This document shows positions 7,453 to 14,737 of a stretch of 21,905 nt of DNA, piece by piece. Numbering within the stretch: position 1 is the first letter of the stretch; each line of letters starts with the position of its first letter. The position numbers were made by a program, and so were the translations under genes. The DNA lies in NCBI GenBank assembly GCA_949286405.1, contig CASECH010000092.1, positions 1-21,905 on the forward strand. Reading direction: 5' to 3'. The stretch comes from an uncultured bacterium. Lineage in GTDB: Bacteria; Cyanobacteriota; Vampirovibrionia; Gastranaerophilales; Gastranaerophilaceae. The notes beneath the pieces were generated by a model, which ran no database searches, had not been told where the DNA came from, and was given only the letters and a program-made list of their open reading frames with translations.

Positions 7453-9231
7453 TTAGCCAACTTGATTTCGCCCGTTGTTTTTAGCCTTGTAGAGACGATT
7501 ATCAGCTACTTCAATTATAGAGGAAGCATTCTCTCCGTCAAATGGATATGTTGCTACTCCAAGACTGATAGTTACGTTACATTCTTTGCCATTTACAAGT
7601 TTAAATGGTCTTTCTGCGACCTTTTTACAAATTTTTTCGGCTGTTGCATGAGCTTCTTCTTTAGATGTATTTGGTAAAATTATACTCATTTCCTCTCCGC
7701 CATAACGACATACAATATCGGTTGCACGAACATTCTTTTTTAGAGTAAATGCCACTTGTCGAAGAACTGCATCTCCTGATTGATGCCCAAATGAATCGTT
7801 AAATTTTTTGAAAAAGTCTATATCAATTATTATTAATGAAAAATTATTTTCATATCGTTTTGATTGTTCTACTTGCATTTTCATTTGTTCTTGAAAATAT
7901 CTGTGATTATATAGCTCTGTTAAGCCATCTGTTGTTGCTAACTTGTATTGAGCTTCAAAATCTCTTGATTTTATAAGATATTTGACTATAAATGCAAGAG
8001 TGAATGCTAGAATAGAAAATATTAATGGATAAATTAATTCTAGCCATAAATCACAAAATCTCATTGTATAGTATGAAATTAGAAGGTAAATAAAATAAAT
8101 TGATAATGAAGATATTGATGCAATAAATGCAGAATTTAGTTTTATTACAATGGTTGCTATGATTACAGCGAGTAGCATACTGATTATGAGTGTAGTTGAT
8201 TTATTTACCTTTTTTATAAAGTTGTTATCAATTATATTATTTACGTATGTTGCTTGGACTTCTACTCCAGGATATACTTTGCCTGTTGGTACGGTTTTTA
8301 TGTCAAAAAGACTTGATGCTGTTGTTCCAAAATATACAATTTTATTATTAAAATTATAATCAAGGTTTGTTTTTTCATTGTTTGCTGCTTTTATTAATTG
8401 ATACATTGGAATATAAGTGTATGTTCCTGCTGGACCATACCAATTAAGTATAGCACTGCCATCCTTGTCTAAAAATATATTTCTGTTCCCAAGAGATAGT
8501 ATTGAGTTTTCTGACAATTCTAAAGAATTAATTTTTTGATTTTCTATGTCTTCAAGATATTTTATACCAACTTTTGTTGCAAGTTGGGGATAAAAATCTT
8601 TCTTATATTGTACGAGAACAGGCATTTTTCTCAATACACCATCGTCTGAACGTGAAACATTTATAATCCCTACATTGCTTGTAGCATTAAGAATATCGCT
8701 TAGGATAGTTCTGCAATTTGTATATGTAAGCTCAGAAAAGTCAATATTAGAATTATTTTTTAGATTGATTGACAATTTTTTAGGTAATGTAGGAGGAATT
8801 CTTAATTCTTCAGGCTGATTATCAAAATTCATAGATGTAAATACGTTATTGTACTTTTTAAAAGTATTAGCTAGTTCTAAATCAGCATTATAGTCACTTT
8901 TCATTGATTTTACGAACATTAAATCAAAAGCTATGATTTGTGGCTTTTGTAATTCTAAATAGTCTACCAATTTTGCATAAATGTCTCGAGGTAAAGGCCA
9001 TTCTCCATAGTGATCTAAAATATATTCATAACTTGCATCGTCTATTGCTACAATTACAATATTGTCATTATGCTTTTTTACGCCTTCGTTAATCATTATG
9101 TTTTGGCGTAAGTCAAAAGTTCTGTTTTCAATAACATCTATAAATGTGTTCAAGTCCGTATTTTTAAGTATTAGCCAAGCAAAAATCAAGAAAAATACAA
9201 ATGCTAACAGATATAAAATTTTTTTAAACAT
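7453..9231 (-). CDS. CHASE2-GGDEF membrane diguanylate cyclase
   Basis: The 592-aa protein has an N-terminal membrane anchor (about 5-22), a CHASE2 extracytoplasmic sensor (about 30-335, with VAIDDASYEYILDHYGEWPLPRDIYAKLVDYL), transmembrane helices at roughly 345-420, and a GGDEF domain (about 430-590). The active-site motif is GGEEM (511-515), an accepted catalytic variant with the two acidic residues intact. RATD at 502-505, five residues before it, matches the RxxD inhibitory site, so product feedback by c-di-GMP is expected. The predicted role is synthesis of c-di-GMP from two GTP in response to an external signal. GAGAGGG lies only two bases before the ATG, unusually close, so the start is less certain. 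A 55-aa gene lies 37 bases upstream on the same strand. Confidence 0.9.
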   Translation of the reverse strand: MFKKILYLLAFVFFLIFAWLILKNTDLNTFIDVIENRTFDLRQNIMINEGVKKHNDNIVIVAIDDASYEYILDHYGEWPLPRDIYAKLVDYLELQKPQIIAFDLMFVKSMKSDYNADLELANTFKKYNNVFTSMNFDNQPEELRIPPTLPKKLSINLKNNSNIDFSELTYTNCRTILSDILNATSNVGIINVSRSDDGVLRKMPVLVQYKKDFYPQLATKVGIKYLEDIENQKINSLELSENSILSLGNRNIFLDKDGSAILNWYGPAGTYTYIPMYQLIKAANNEKTNLDYNFNNKIVYFGTTASSLFDIKTVPTGKVYPGVEVQATYVNNIIDNNFIKKVNKSTTLIISMLLAVIIATIVIKLNSAFIASISSLSIYFIYLLISYYTMRFCDLWLELIYPLIFSILAFTLAFIVKYLIKSRDFEAQYKLATTDGLTELYNHRYFQEQMKMQVEQSKRYENNFSLIIIDIDFFKKFNDSFGHQSGDAVLRQVAFTLKKNVRATDIVCRYGGEEMSIILPNTSKEEAHATAEKICKKVAERPFKLVNGKECNVTISLGVATYPFDGENASSIIEVADNRLYKAKNNGRNQVG

Positions 9232-9268
9232 ATCCCTCTCATTCGTTTATACATGTATGAAATTAAAA

Positions 9269-9436
9269 TTATTTAACTATTTCAGTATAATTGAATGAGC
9301 CAGATTTGGCAATAATATTTCTGAGAACAAATTGTTTTTCTAGTATATCATTATTCAATTTAAGAATTTGCGTAGAATATGATAATTCATCAGGATTCTG
9401 CAAGTACCTTAATAAACATTGTTCGTGTAAATTCAT
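9269..9436 (-). CDS. Small protein, 55 aa, upstream of the diguanylate cyclase
   Basis: The sequence MNLHEQCLLRYLQNPDEL...LEKQFVLRNIIAKSGSFNYTEIVK is predicted mainly helical with no membrane segment. Its start is supported by AGGA nine bases upstream of the ATG. It ends 37 bases before the CHASE2-GGDEF start on the same strand, so the two are likely co-transcribed. Composition looks protein-like (leucines and charged residues alternating), unlike a random AT-rich frame. I do not recognise a family. It occupies most of an otherwise empty 438-base gap. An overlapping opposite-strand frame is cysteine-rich and has no ribosome site. Confidence 0.55.
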   Translation of the reverse strand: MNLHEQCLLRYLQNPDELSYSTQILKLNNDILEKQFVLRNIIAKSGSFNYTEIVK

Positions 9437-9579
9437 TAGCCAAATTCCTATAAAATGTCTTAACTTTTTCTATGCTTTTATTTTGACAAATCATAATAAA
9501 AAACACATCAACCTTTTAAATGAACGAATCATTCCTAAATATACATTTAGTGTATGATTTTGAAATTTTTATTTGCCTC

Positions 9580-9607
9580 TTGCACTTTTTTATTTATGAT
9601 GTAGAAT
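9580..9607 (+). promoter_or_regulatory. rpmE promoter
   Basis: TTGCAC (9580-9585), a 16-base spacer, then TAGAAT (9602-9607). Predicted start is near 9614, giving a leader of about 56 bases. The rest of 9437-9579 holds only AT-rich sequence and a small CTAAAT/ATTTAG hairpin at 9535-9550. Confidence 0.5.
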
Positions 9608-9669
9608 GATAATAGTCGAAATTGTAACAAATTCAAGTTTGGAATCTTGAGCAAGGAAAGAGGTTTAAA

Positions 9670-9870
9670 ATGAAACAAGGAATTCATCCCGATTATAAGA
9701 AAATGACTATCAAATGCGTTTGTGGTAATGAAATTGAAACTGGTTCAGTTATGGATAATATTACAGTTGAAATTTGCAACAACTGTCACCCATTCTATAC
9801 TGGTCAACAAAAAATCCTTGACTCTGAAGGAAGAGTTGAAAGATTTAACAAACGTTATGGTAATAAATAA
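9670..9870 (+). CDS. rpmE: Ribosomal protein bL31, zinc-binding form
   Basis: The 66-aa protein opens MKQGIHPDYKKMTIKCVCGN and contains the four zinc ligands of the C+ form: Cys16, Cys18, Cys36 and Cys39 (EICNNCHPFYTGQQK). bL31 sits at the bridge between the ribosomal subunits. The zinc-binding form is typically used when zinc is sufficient, and a zinc-free paralogue may exist elsewhere. The Shine-Dalgarno AAGGAAAGAGG is strong. A run of nine T follows the stop almost directly, but I see no stem before it; a long hairpin follows at 9893. Confidence 0.97.
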   Translation: MKQGIHPDYKKMTIKCVCGNEIETGSVMDNITVEICNNCHPFYTGQQKILDSEGRVERFNKRYGNK

Positions 9871-9892
9871 TTTTTTTTTGTTATGAATTTTA

Positions 9893-9932
9893 ACAATTGT
9901 ACCACTCTTTTTATAAAGGGTGGTATAATTGT
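9893..9932. other. 18-bp inverted repeat overlapping the thyX promoter
   Basis: The arms 9893-9910 and 9915-9932 match at 16 of 18 positions, with a TTAT loop; both mismatches become G-U pairs in RNA. Only a broken T stretch (ATTTATTTT) follows. It may terminate rpmE transcription. The thyX -10 box lies inside the right arm, so it could equally be an operator. The left arm carries a similar TGGTACAAT on the minus strand. Confidence 0.55.
9922..9929 (+). promoter_or_regulatory. thyX promoter (extended -10)
   Basis: GGTATAAT, preceded by T at 9921 to make TGG-TATAAT, gives a predicted start near 9936 and a 28-base leader carrying GAGGAG. It lies within the right arm of the inverted repeat. Confidence 0.55.
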
Positions 9933-9963
9933 ATTTATTTTAGAGATTTGAGGAGTAGTAGTT

Positions 9964-10683
9964 ATGGATGGACAAAATAAGCCCGTTGTTAGTTTGATAT
10001 CAAAGCCGGAGAATATGTTAAAAACTGTTTATACTGCATGTAGAACATGTTATAGTGCAGATTATCCGATAAATATTTATAACAGCACTGATGACAAAGA
10101 AAAGATGTTAAAATTGATAGAAAGAGTTATCTCATCAGGTCATTATTCTACTATTGAACATATTCAGGTTAGTTTTGCTATATCAAATGTATCAAGGGCA
10201 TGTACTCATCAACTTGTGCGACACAGACATATGTCTTTTTCTCAAAAATCTCAAAGATATGTTAAAGAAAAAGGTCAATTTGATTTTATAATTCCTCCGA
10301 CTATTGAAAAAAATCCCGAACTTAAGCAAAAGTTTGTTGACTTTATGGGGCAAATTTCTGCTCAGTATCAAGAATTTGTTGATGCTGGTATTCCTGCTGA
10401 AGATGCAAGATTTGTGCTTCCTAATGCTGCTTCAAGTTCTCTTGTTGCGAGTTTAAATTTAAGAGAATTGATTCATCTTGCAAATTTGAGATTATGTACA
10501 AGAGCACAGTATGAAATTAGAACTATGGTGAAAATGATGTGTGATGAGCTTATAAAAGAAGAACCATGGTTGAAGCCTTATTTAGTTCCAAAATGTGAAC
10601 GTTTAGGTTTTTGTGATGAGGATAAGTCTTGTGGAAGAATGCCTACTAAGGATGCACTGTTGGCTAATGTTTCTATGAAATAA
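9964..10683 (+). CDS. thyX: Flavin-dependent thymidylate synthase ThyX
   Basis: The 239-aa enzyme converts dUMP to dTMP using methylene-tetrahydrofolate, FAD and NADPH. The ThyX signature RHRX7S is at 86-96 (RHRHMSFSQKS, followed by QRY). SSGHYSTIEHIQVSFAISNVSRACTHQLVRHR carries the FAD/dUMP-binding region, and NLRELIHLANLRLCTRAQYEIR closes the domain. Use of ThyX implies that a linked dihydrofolate reductase may be dispensable, as in other ThyX bacteria. GAGGAG (9950-9955) lies eight bases before the ATG. A transporter gene follows after 19 bases and is probably in the same operon. Confidence 0.96.
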   Translation: MDGQNKPVVSLISKPENMLKTVYTACRTCYSADYPINIYNSTDDKEKMLKLIERVISSGHYSTIEHIQVSFAISNVSRACTHQLVRHRHMSFSQKSQRYVKEKGQFDFIIPPTIEKNPELKQKFVDFMGQISAQYQEFVDAGIPAEDARFVLPNAASSSLVASLNLRELIHLANLRLCTRAQYEIRTMVKMMCDELIKEEPWLKPYLVPKCERLGFCDEDKSCGRMPTKDALLANVSMK

Positions 10684-10702
10684 TTACTAGGGGCATTTAT
10701 AT

Positions 10703-12004
10703 ATGGAATTGTTATTTAATCCAATTATTATATCTGTAATATTACTTTGTGTGCTTTGTCTTTTTAGAGTAAATGTACTACTGGCACTTATAGTTTCTGC
10801 TATTGTAGCTGGAAAATGTGCTGGGATGCATGCTGGGCAAATTATGGATATTTTCATACAAGGAATGGGTAAAAATAGTGAGACGGCTTTAAGTTATATC
10901 TTGCTTGGGACTTTTGCTGCTGCTATGGCTCATACGGGATTGGCTGATGTATTAGCGAAGAGAATAGCTTTGATGATAAAAAATAATAAATTTATTTTGT
11001 TATTGATTTTGACATTACTTGCTTGTGCATCTCAAAATTTAATTCCTGTACATATTGCTTTTATTCCTGTAATTATTCCGCCATTGTTAAGTGTTATGAA
11101 TAAACTGAAACTCGATAGAAGAGCTGTTGCATGTGCTTTAGCTTTTGGTCTTGTAACTCCATATATTGTATTCCCAGCAGGTTTTGGATTAATCTTTCAA
11201 AGATTGTTAGCTGATAATCTTACTGCAAATGGTATGCACACTGATATTAGTGATATCACAAAATCAGTTTGGTTTATCGGTGTTGGATTATTGGTAGGTC
11301 TTTTGTGGGCAGTATTTATATCTTATAGAAAGCCTAGGGAATATCAAGAATTAGAAGTAAAAAAGGAAAGACGCAGGTCTTTGAGATTTACAGGAAGTCA
11401 TTGTATTACCTTTTTAGCTGCAATTGCAACTTTACTTGTTCAGTTGTGGACAAAATCGTTGCCTTTAGGTGCTTTGATTGGGTTAACAATAATTTTTGGA
11501 ACACGTGCAATAGATCCTGAAAAAATGGATCTTTTAATAAATGAGGGTATTGGTTTGATGGGATATGTTGCATTTGTAATGCTTGTTGCAGCAGGATTTG
11601 CTGGAGTGTTAAATGCAACAGGTGGAGTTGAAGCCCTTGTTAATGGACTTATTCCATTTATGCTTGGTAGTAAGCTATTTGCTACTGTTTTGATGCTTTT
11701 TGTCGGATTATTTATTACAATAGGGATTGGAACTTCATTTGGTACTATTCCTATTTTAGCAGTTTTATTTGTGCCTATATTTTTAAAATTAGGGTTTAAT
11801 CCAATGGAAGCAATAATTGTATTTACTTCAGCTGCGGCTCTTGGAGATGCAGGATCTCCTGCATCAGGAACGACACTTGGACCTACTGCAGGATTAAATG
11901 CTGATGGACAGCATGAGCATGTAAAAGATACTTGTATCCCGACTTTTTTACATTACAATTTGCCATTGATTATTTTTGCTATTCTTGCTGTAATAATTTT
12001 TTAG
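10703..12004 (+). CDS. NhaC/YuiF-type Na+/H+ antiporter-family transporter
   Basis: This 433-aa membrane protein has about 11-12 hydrophobic helices from residue 8 to the C-terminus and a charged cytoplasmic loop near 207-228 (YRKPREYQELEVKKERRRS). The signature GDAGSPASGTTLGPTAGLNADGQHEHVKDTCIP starts at residue 381 and closely follows the YuiF branch of the Na+/H+ antiporter superfamily. YuiF-like proteins have been linked to amino-acid (histidine) uptake as well as ion exchange, so the substrate is open. An AGGGG Shine-Dalgarno lies about 11 bases before the ATG. Its 3' end is 11 bases from the opposing tRNA-Arg gene. Confidence 0.85.
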   Translation: MELLFNPIIISVILLCVLCLFRVNVLLALIVSAIVAGKCAGMHAGQIMDIFIQGMGKNSETALSYILLGTFAAAMAHTGLADVLAKRIALMIKNNKFILLLILTLLACASQNLIPVHIAFIPVIIPPLLSVMNKLKLDRRAVACALAFGLVTPYIVFPAGFGLIFQRLLADNLTANGMHTDISDITKSVWFIGVGLLVGLLWAVFISYRKPREYQELEVKKERRRSLRFTGSHCITFLAAIATLLVQLWTKSLPLGALIGLTIIFGTRAIDPEKMDLLINEGIGLMGYVAFVMLVAAGFAGVLNATGGVEALVNGLIPFMLGSKLFATVLMLFVGLFITIGIGTSFGTIPILAVLFVPIFLKLGFNPMEAIIVFTSAAALGDAGSPASGTTLGPTAGLNADGQHEHVKDTCIPTFLHYNLPLIIFAILAVIIF

Positions 12005-12015
12005 GCATAAAAAAA

Positions 12016-12089
12016 TGGCCCCGGCGCGATTCGAACGCGCGATCTTTGGTTTAGGAAACCACTGCTCTATCCTGCTGAGCTACGAAGCC
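12016..12089 (-). tRNA. tRNA-Arg(CCU)
   Basis: The 74-nt cloverleaf is complete. Acceptor GGCTTCG pairs with CGGGGCC (two G-U pairs), D arm GCTC/GAGC, anticodon loop TTCCTAA with anticodon CCT, T arm GCGCG-TTCGAAT-CGCGC, discriminator A. The anticodon stem has a G27-A43 mismatch. CCA is not encoded; six T follow the discriminator directly and may terminate transcription. It reads AGG codons and lies downstream of argS on the same strand. Confidence 0.93.
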
Positions 12090-12154
12090 ACAACGGATTT
12101 TACCGTCGTAACAGATAAAATCTGTGTTTATTAAATTGTTTGGCTTTAAATTAA

Positions 12155-12183
12155 ATTTAATTTAATTTTCAACCGGCTGTCAA
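12155..12183 (-). promoter_or_regulatory. Possible promoter of tRNA-Arg(CCU)
   Basis: On the minus strand, TTGACA (12178-12183), a 17-base spacer and TTAAAT (12155-12160). The -10 lies within a perfect AT-only 20-bp palindrome (12146-12165). A second candidate is TAAAAT about 7 bases before the mature 5' end. Confidence 0.4.
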
Positions 12184-12190
12184 CCAAGTT

Positions 12191-12228
12191 ATATTATAAT
12201 ACAAAATAATTATTTGTATTATTAATAT
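12191..12228 (-). repeat. Stem-loop immediately 3' of tRNA-Arg(CCG)
   Basis: AATACAAA (12198-12205) pairs with TTTGTATT (12213-12220), and flanking ATATTAT/ATTAATAT extends the stem with one bulged base. On the minus strand the stem begins on the first base after the mature tRNA 3' end. It lacks a T run, so a processing or stability role is as likely as termination. Confidence 0.45.
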
Positions 12229-12302
12229 TGTGCCTGATGCGATTTGAACGCACGACCTTCTCCTTCGGAGGGAGACGCTCTATCCAGCTGAGCTACAAGC
12301 AC
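12229..12302 (-). tRNA. tRNA-Arg(CCG)
   Basis: The 74-nt cloverleaf has acceptor GTGCTTG/CAGGCAC, D arm GCTC/GAGC, anticodon stem TCTCC/GGAGA with loop CTCCGAA (anticodon CCG), T arm GTGCG-TTCAAAT-CGCAT, discriminator A, no encoded CCA. It starts 15 bases after the exonuclease stop codon. A TGTG-TAAAAT sequence spanning that stop could be its own promoter. Confidence 0.95.
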
Positions 12303-12317
12303 AAGGATACATTTATT

Positions 12318-12863
12318 TTACACAATTTCCTTTATTTTTTCAATGGAATTTTTCTTTAGATGTTTATATACCTCAAAAGTTATTCTACAATCTTCAAGAC
12401 CACGGTGCATTCGTCCTTGATTTATCTTATAGAAGTCTGCAAGTGTTTTTAGTTTGTGGTTTTCTGATTTAATTTTAAGTTTTCTTGAAATTCTTAGAGT
12501 ATCTATTTTTTCATTTGCAAATGGTTTGTTAAGATGTTCTATTGATTTTTGGTTAATAAATTTTATATCAAATTGAACGTTATGCCCTAATATAATATCC
12601 TTTCCAACAAAATCTAAAAATTGTGGTAGGACTTTTGATATAGTATCCGCTTGTTTGAGCATTGAATCTGTTATCCCTGTTAAATTTGATATGAATGGGG
12701 TTAGTTTTTTATTTGGATTTATTAATTTTGAAAAAGTGGATACAATTTGATTATCTCGGACTTTTATTGCGGACAATTCTATTATATTATCTGATATTGA
12801 ATTAAGTCCTGTGGTCTCAATATCTATTACTGTATAGTCGTTTTGAAAGTCTGTTTCGTTCAT
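12318..12863 (-). CDS. DEDDh 3'-5' exonuclease (DnaQ/epsilon-like)
   Basis: The 181-aa single-domain exonuclease has Exo I DIETTG (Asp14, Glu16), Exo II GHNVQFDIKF (Asp99), and Exo III HRGLEDCR (His153, Asp158), completing the DEDDh set. Relatives include the DNA polymerase III epsilon subunit and PolC-type proofreading domains. No polymerase-binding C-terminal tail is present, so a stand-alone repair or RNA-processing exonuclease is equally possible. AGGGA lies six bases before the ATG, within the 3' arm of a hairpin that also looks like the argS terminator. Two tRNA-Arg genes follow on the same strand. Confidence 0.88.
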   Translation of the reverse strand: MNETDFQNDYTVIDIETTGLNSISDNIIELSAIKVRDNQIVSTFSKLINPNKKLTPFISNLTGITDSMLKQADTISKVLPQFLDFVGKDIILGHNVQFDIKFINQKSIEHLNKPFANEKIDTLRISRKLKIKSENHKLKTLADFYKINQGRMHRGLEDCRITFEVYKHLKKNSIEKIKEIV

Positions 12864-12869
12864 AAAAAA

Positions 12870-12911
12870 TCCCTAAATCTATTACTAAAATTTTAGCATA
12901 TAATTTAGGGA
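12870..12911 (-). terminator. argS terminator whose 3' arm carries the exonuclease Shine-Dalgarno
   Basis: TCCCTAAAT (12903-12911 read on the minus strand) pairs perfectly with ATTTAGGGA (12870-12878), followed by six T (12864-12869) and then the exonuclease ATG. The 24-base loop contains the palindrome CTAAAATTTTAG and the exonuclease -10 box. Confidence 0.6.
12890..12900 (-). promoter_or_regulatory. Exonuclease promoter in the hairpin loop
   Basis: The minus strand reads TATGCTAAAAT, a TRTGN extended -10. Predicted start near 12883 gives a 20-base leader that omits the 5' arm of the hairpin. Confidence 0.5.
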
Positions 12912-12937
12912 GTTATAATGTTTTATTAATTTATATT

Positions 12938-14653
12938 TTACATTCTTTCAGGAGCTGTGACTGCAAGAATATCTTCTAGTGCATTTCTTAGCACTGTTTT
13001 TACACTGTATACAAGTGCAATTCTTGCTTTCATCATCTGTTTATCTTCTGAAATTACTCTATTAGCGTTGTAGAATGAATGGAATTCACTAGCTAATTCT
13101 TGTACATATCTACAAATTGTATATACTTGTCTTTGTTCAGCAGAATTTTTTATTACAGACTTGTATTCTTCAAGTTTAAGTATTAATTTCCTTGCAGTAT
13201 CAAGTGTTGGTATGACTGTATCTTTTTGATAGTTTTCTGTAATTTCTTTTAGTTCGTTTTCAGTCATAGGAGATGGTGTTTTTTCTCCTGTTTCTGAGTT
13301 GATTTTTTCAGATATTACGTGTCTTAAAATAGAACAAGCTCTTGCGTGTGCATATTGAACGTAAAATACCGGATTTTCATCAGAATTTGTCTTCGCAAGT
13401 TCGATATCAAAATCAAGAGTTGTATCGATATTTCTCATTGACATCCAAAAACGGGTAGCATCAACACCTACTTCATCTATTAAGTCTTCTAATGTTACCA
13501 TGTTTTTACGTTTGCCCATACGTACTTCATTACCATTAATAACTAAATTTACAAGTTGTCCAAGAAGAACTTCTAGTTTGTTAGGGTCATATCCAAGAGC
13601 TTCGATTGATGCTTTTACTCTAGCTACGTATCCATGGTGATCTGCTCCCCATATATTAATAAGTCTGTCAAAACCTCTTTCAAGTTTGTCAATATGGTAT
13701 GCAATATCAGCAGTTAGATATGTATTTGAGCCATCAGCTTTTTTGATAACACGGTCTTGGTCATCGCCATAGTCAGAAGATTTAAACCAATCAGCTCCAT
13801 CTTTTTGGTAAATTTTACCACTTGCTTTTAATTTGTTTACGCATTCTTCTACTTTACCTGAATTGTGTAGGGTCAATTCTGAATAGAAGTTGTCAAAATG
13901 AACTTTGAAGTTTTCAAGTAAATCTTTTTGAATTGCTTCCATTTCTGCTTTTGCAAAATCAGAAAGTTCTTTTATATTTTCAGGTAGTCCTTTGTGTGTT
14001 TCAAGATATTTTTTTGCTACTGGAATTAAGTAATCTCCAGGGTAATAATTTTTTCTTTCTATTTCGTCTGTTGGGAAGTCAACATCTTCTCCAAGTTCTT
14101 GTCTAATTCTTATTGCAAGAGAATTTCCAAGTTTTTGTATTTGGCTTCCTGCATCATTTATATAAAATTCTTGGTATACTTCATGCCCATAGAATTTAAG
14201 TAGATTTGCAAGAACACTTCCCATAGCAGCCCAACGACCATGTCCAATGTGAAAAGGTCCTGTCGGGTTTGCTGATACATACTCTAGTAGAATTTTTTCT
14301 TTTTCAATATTTTCAGGTTTTCCAAAATCTTTGTTTTTTTTGAATATTTCATATACAAGATTTACTAAAAGATTTTTCCCTGATTTGAAGTTTATAAATC
14401 CGCCGATTACATTATACTCATTATCTTCTTTGTCGATATATTCAAGGATTGTGTTTGCTATTTGAGGCGGGGCAATTTTTGCAAATCTTGCAAGCGATGA
14501 TACGTTCACTGCATAATCTCCAAAATCTGCATTTTTAGGTCTTTCTACTGCAAGTGTTCCTTGTTTATATTCAGCCATTTGTCCTAATTTGCCGTCATTG
14601 ATAGCTTTTTGAATTGCTAATTCTATTTTTTTAATAAAATAATCTCTAATCAT
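12938..14653 (-). CDS. argS: Arginyl-tRNA synthetase
   Basis: The 571-aa class I synthetase charges tRNA-Arg. It has the N-terminal Add1 domain (about 1-100), the HIGH motif in SANPTGPFHIGHGRWAAMGS, and VRMGKRKNMVTLEDLIDEVG in place of a strict KMSK loop, as is common in ArgRS. The all-helical anticodon-binding C-terminus ends in APERM, the usual ArgRS terminus. GGAGA (14661-14665) lies seven bases before the ATG. The leader of about 24 bases is too short for a T-box. Downstream on the same strand lie an exonuclease and two tRNA-Arg genes. Confidence 0.96.
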   Translation of the reverse strand: MIRDYFIKKIELAIQKAINDGKLGQMAEYKQGTLAVERPKNADFGDYAVNVSSLARFAKIAPPQIANTILEYIDKEDNEYNVIGGFINFKSGKNLLVNLVYEIFKKNKDFGKPENIEKEKILLEYVSANPTGPFHIGHGRWAAMGSVLANLLKFYGHEVYQEFYINDAGSQIQKLGNSLAIRIRQELGEDVDFPTDEIERKNYYPGDYLIPVAKKYLETHKGLPENIKELSDFAKAEMEAIQKDLLENFKVHFDNFYSELTLHNSGKVEECVNKLKASGKIYQKDGADWFKSSDYGDDQDRVIKKADGSNTYLTADIAYHIDKLERGFDRLINIWGADHHGYVARVKASIEALGYDPNKLEVLLGQLVNLVINGNEVRMGKRKNMVTLEDLIDEVGVDATRFWMSMRNIDTTLDFDIELAKTNSDENPVFYVQYAHARACSILRHVISEKINSETGEKTPSPMTENELKEITENYQKDTVIPTLDTARKLILKLEEYKSVIKNSAEQRQVYTICRYVQELASEFHSFYNANRVISEDKQMMKARIALVYSVKTVLRNALEDILAVTAPERM

Positions 14654-14683
14654 TTTTCTTTCTCCATAATGTATTATGAGTCA

Positions 14684-14689
14684 ATTATA
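14684..14689 (-). promoter_or_regulatory. argS -10 box
   Basis: TATAAT on the minus strand, with TG directly before it; predicted start near 14677 and a 24-base leader carrying GGAGA. It is divergent from the mgtE promoter 36 bases away. Confidence 0.55.
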
Positions 14690-14725
14690 CAATAAAAATA
14701 AGTTTCTTATTAATAATGTTTGTAA

Positions 14726-14731
14726 TATAAT
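14726..14731 (+). promoter_or_regulatory. mgtE -10 box, leaderless geometry
   Basis: TATAAT is followed by six bases (gtgagt) and the ATG at 14738. Predicted start falls on the A of the ATG. No TGn element and only a weak -35 are visible. Confidence 0.55.
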
Positions 14732-14737
14732 GTGAGT

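Noticed and set aside
9291..9557. Plus-strand open frame of 88 codons in the gap before rpmE
   Set aside because: It overlaps the better-supported 55-aa minus-strand gene, lacks a ribosome site and has an implausible cysteine- and asparagine-rich product.
12146..12165. Perfect 20-bp AT palindrome as a transposon end or attachment site
   Set aside because: It is made only of A and T in a very AT-rich spacer, and no integrase, target duplication or second copy is visible beside the tRNA genes.
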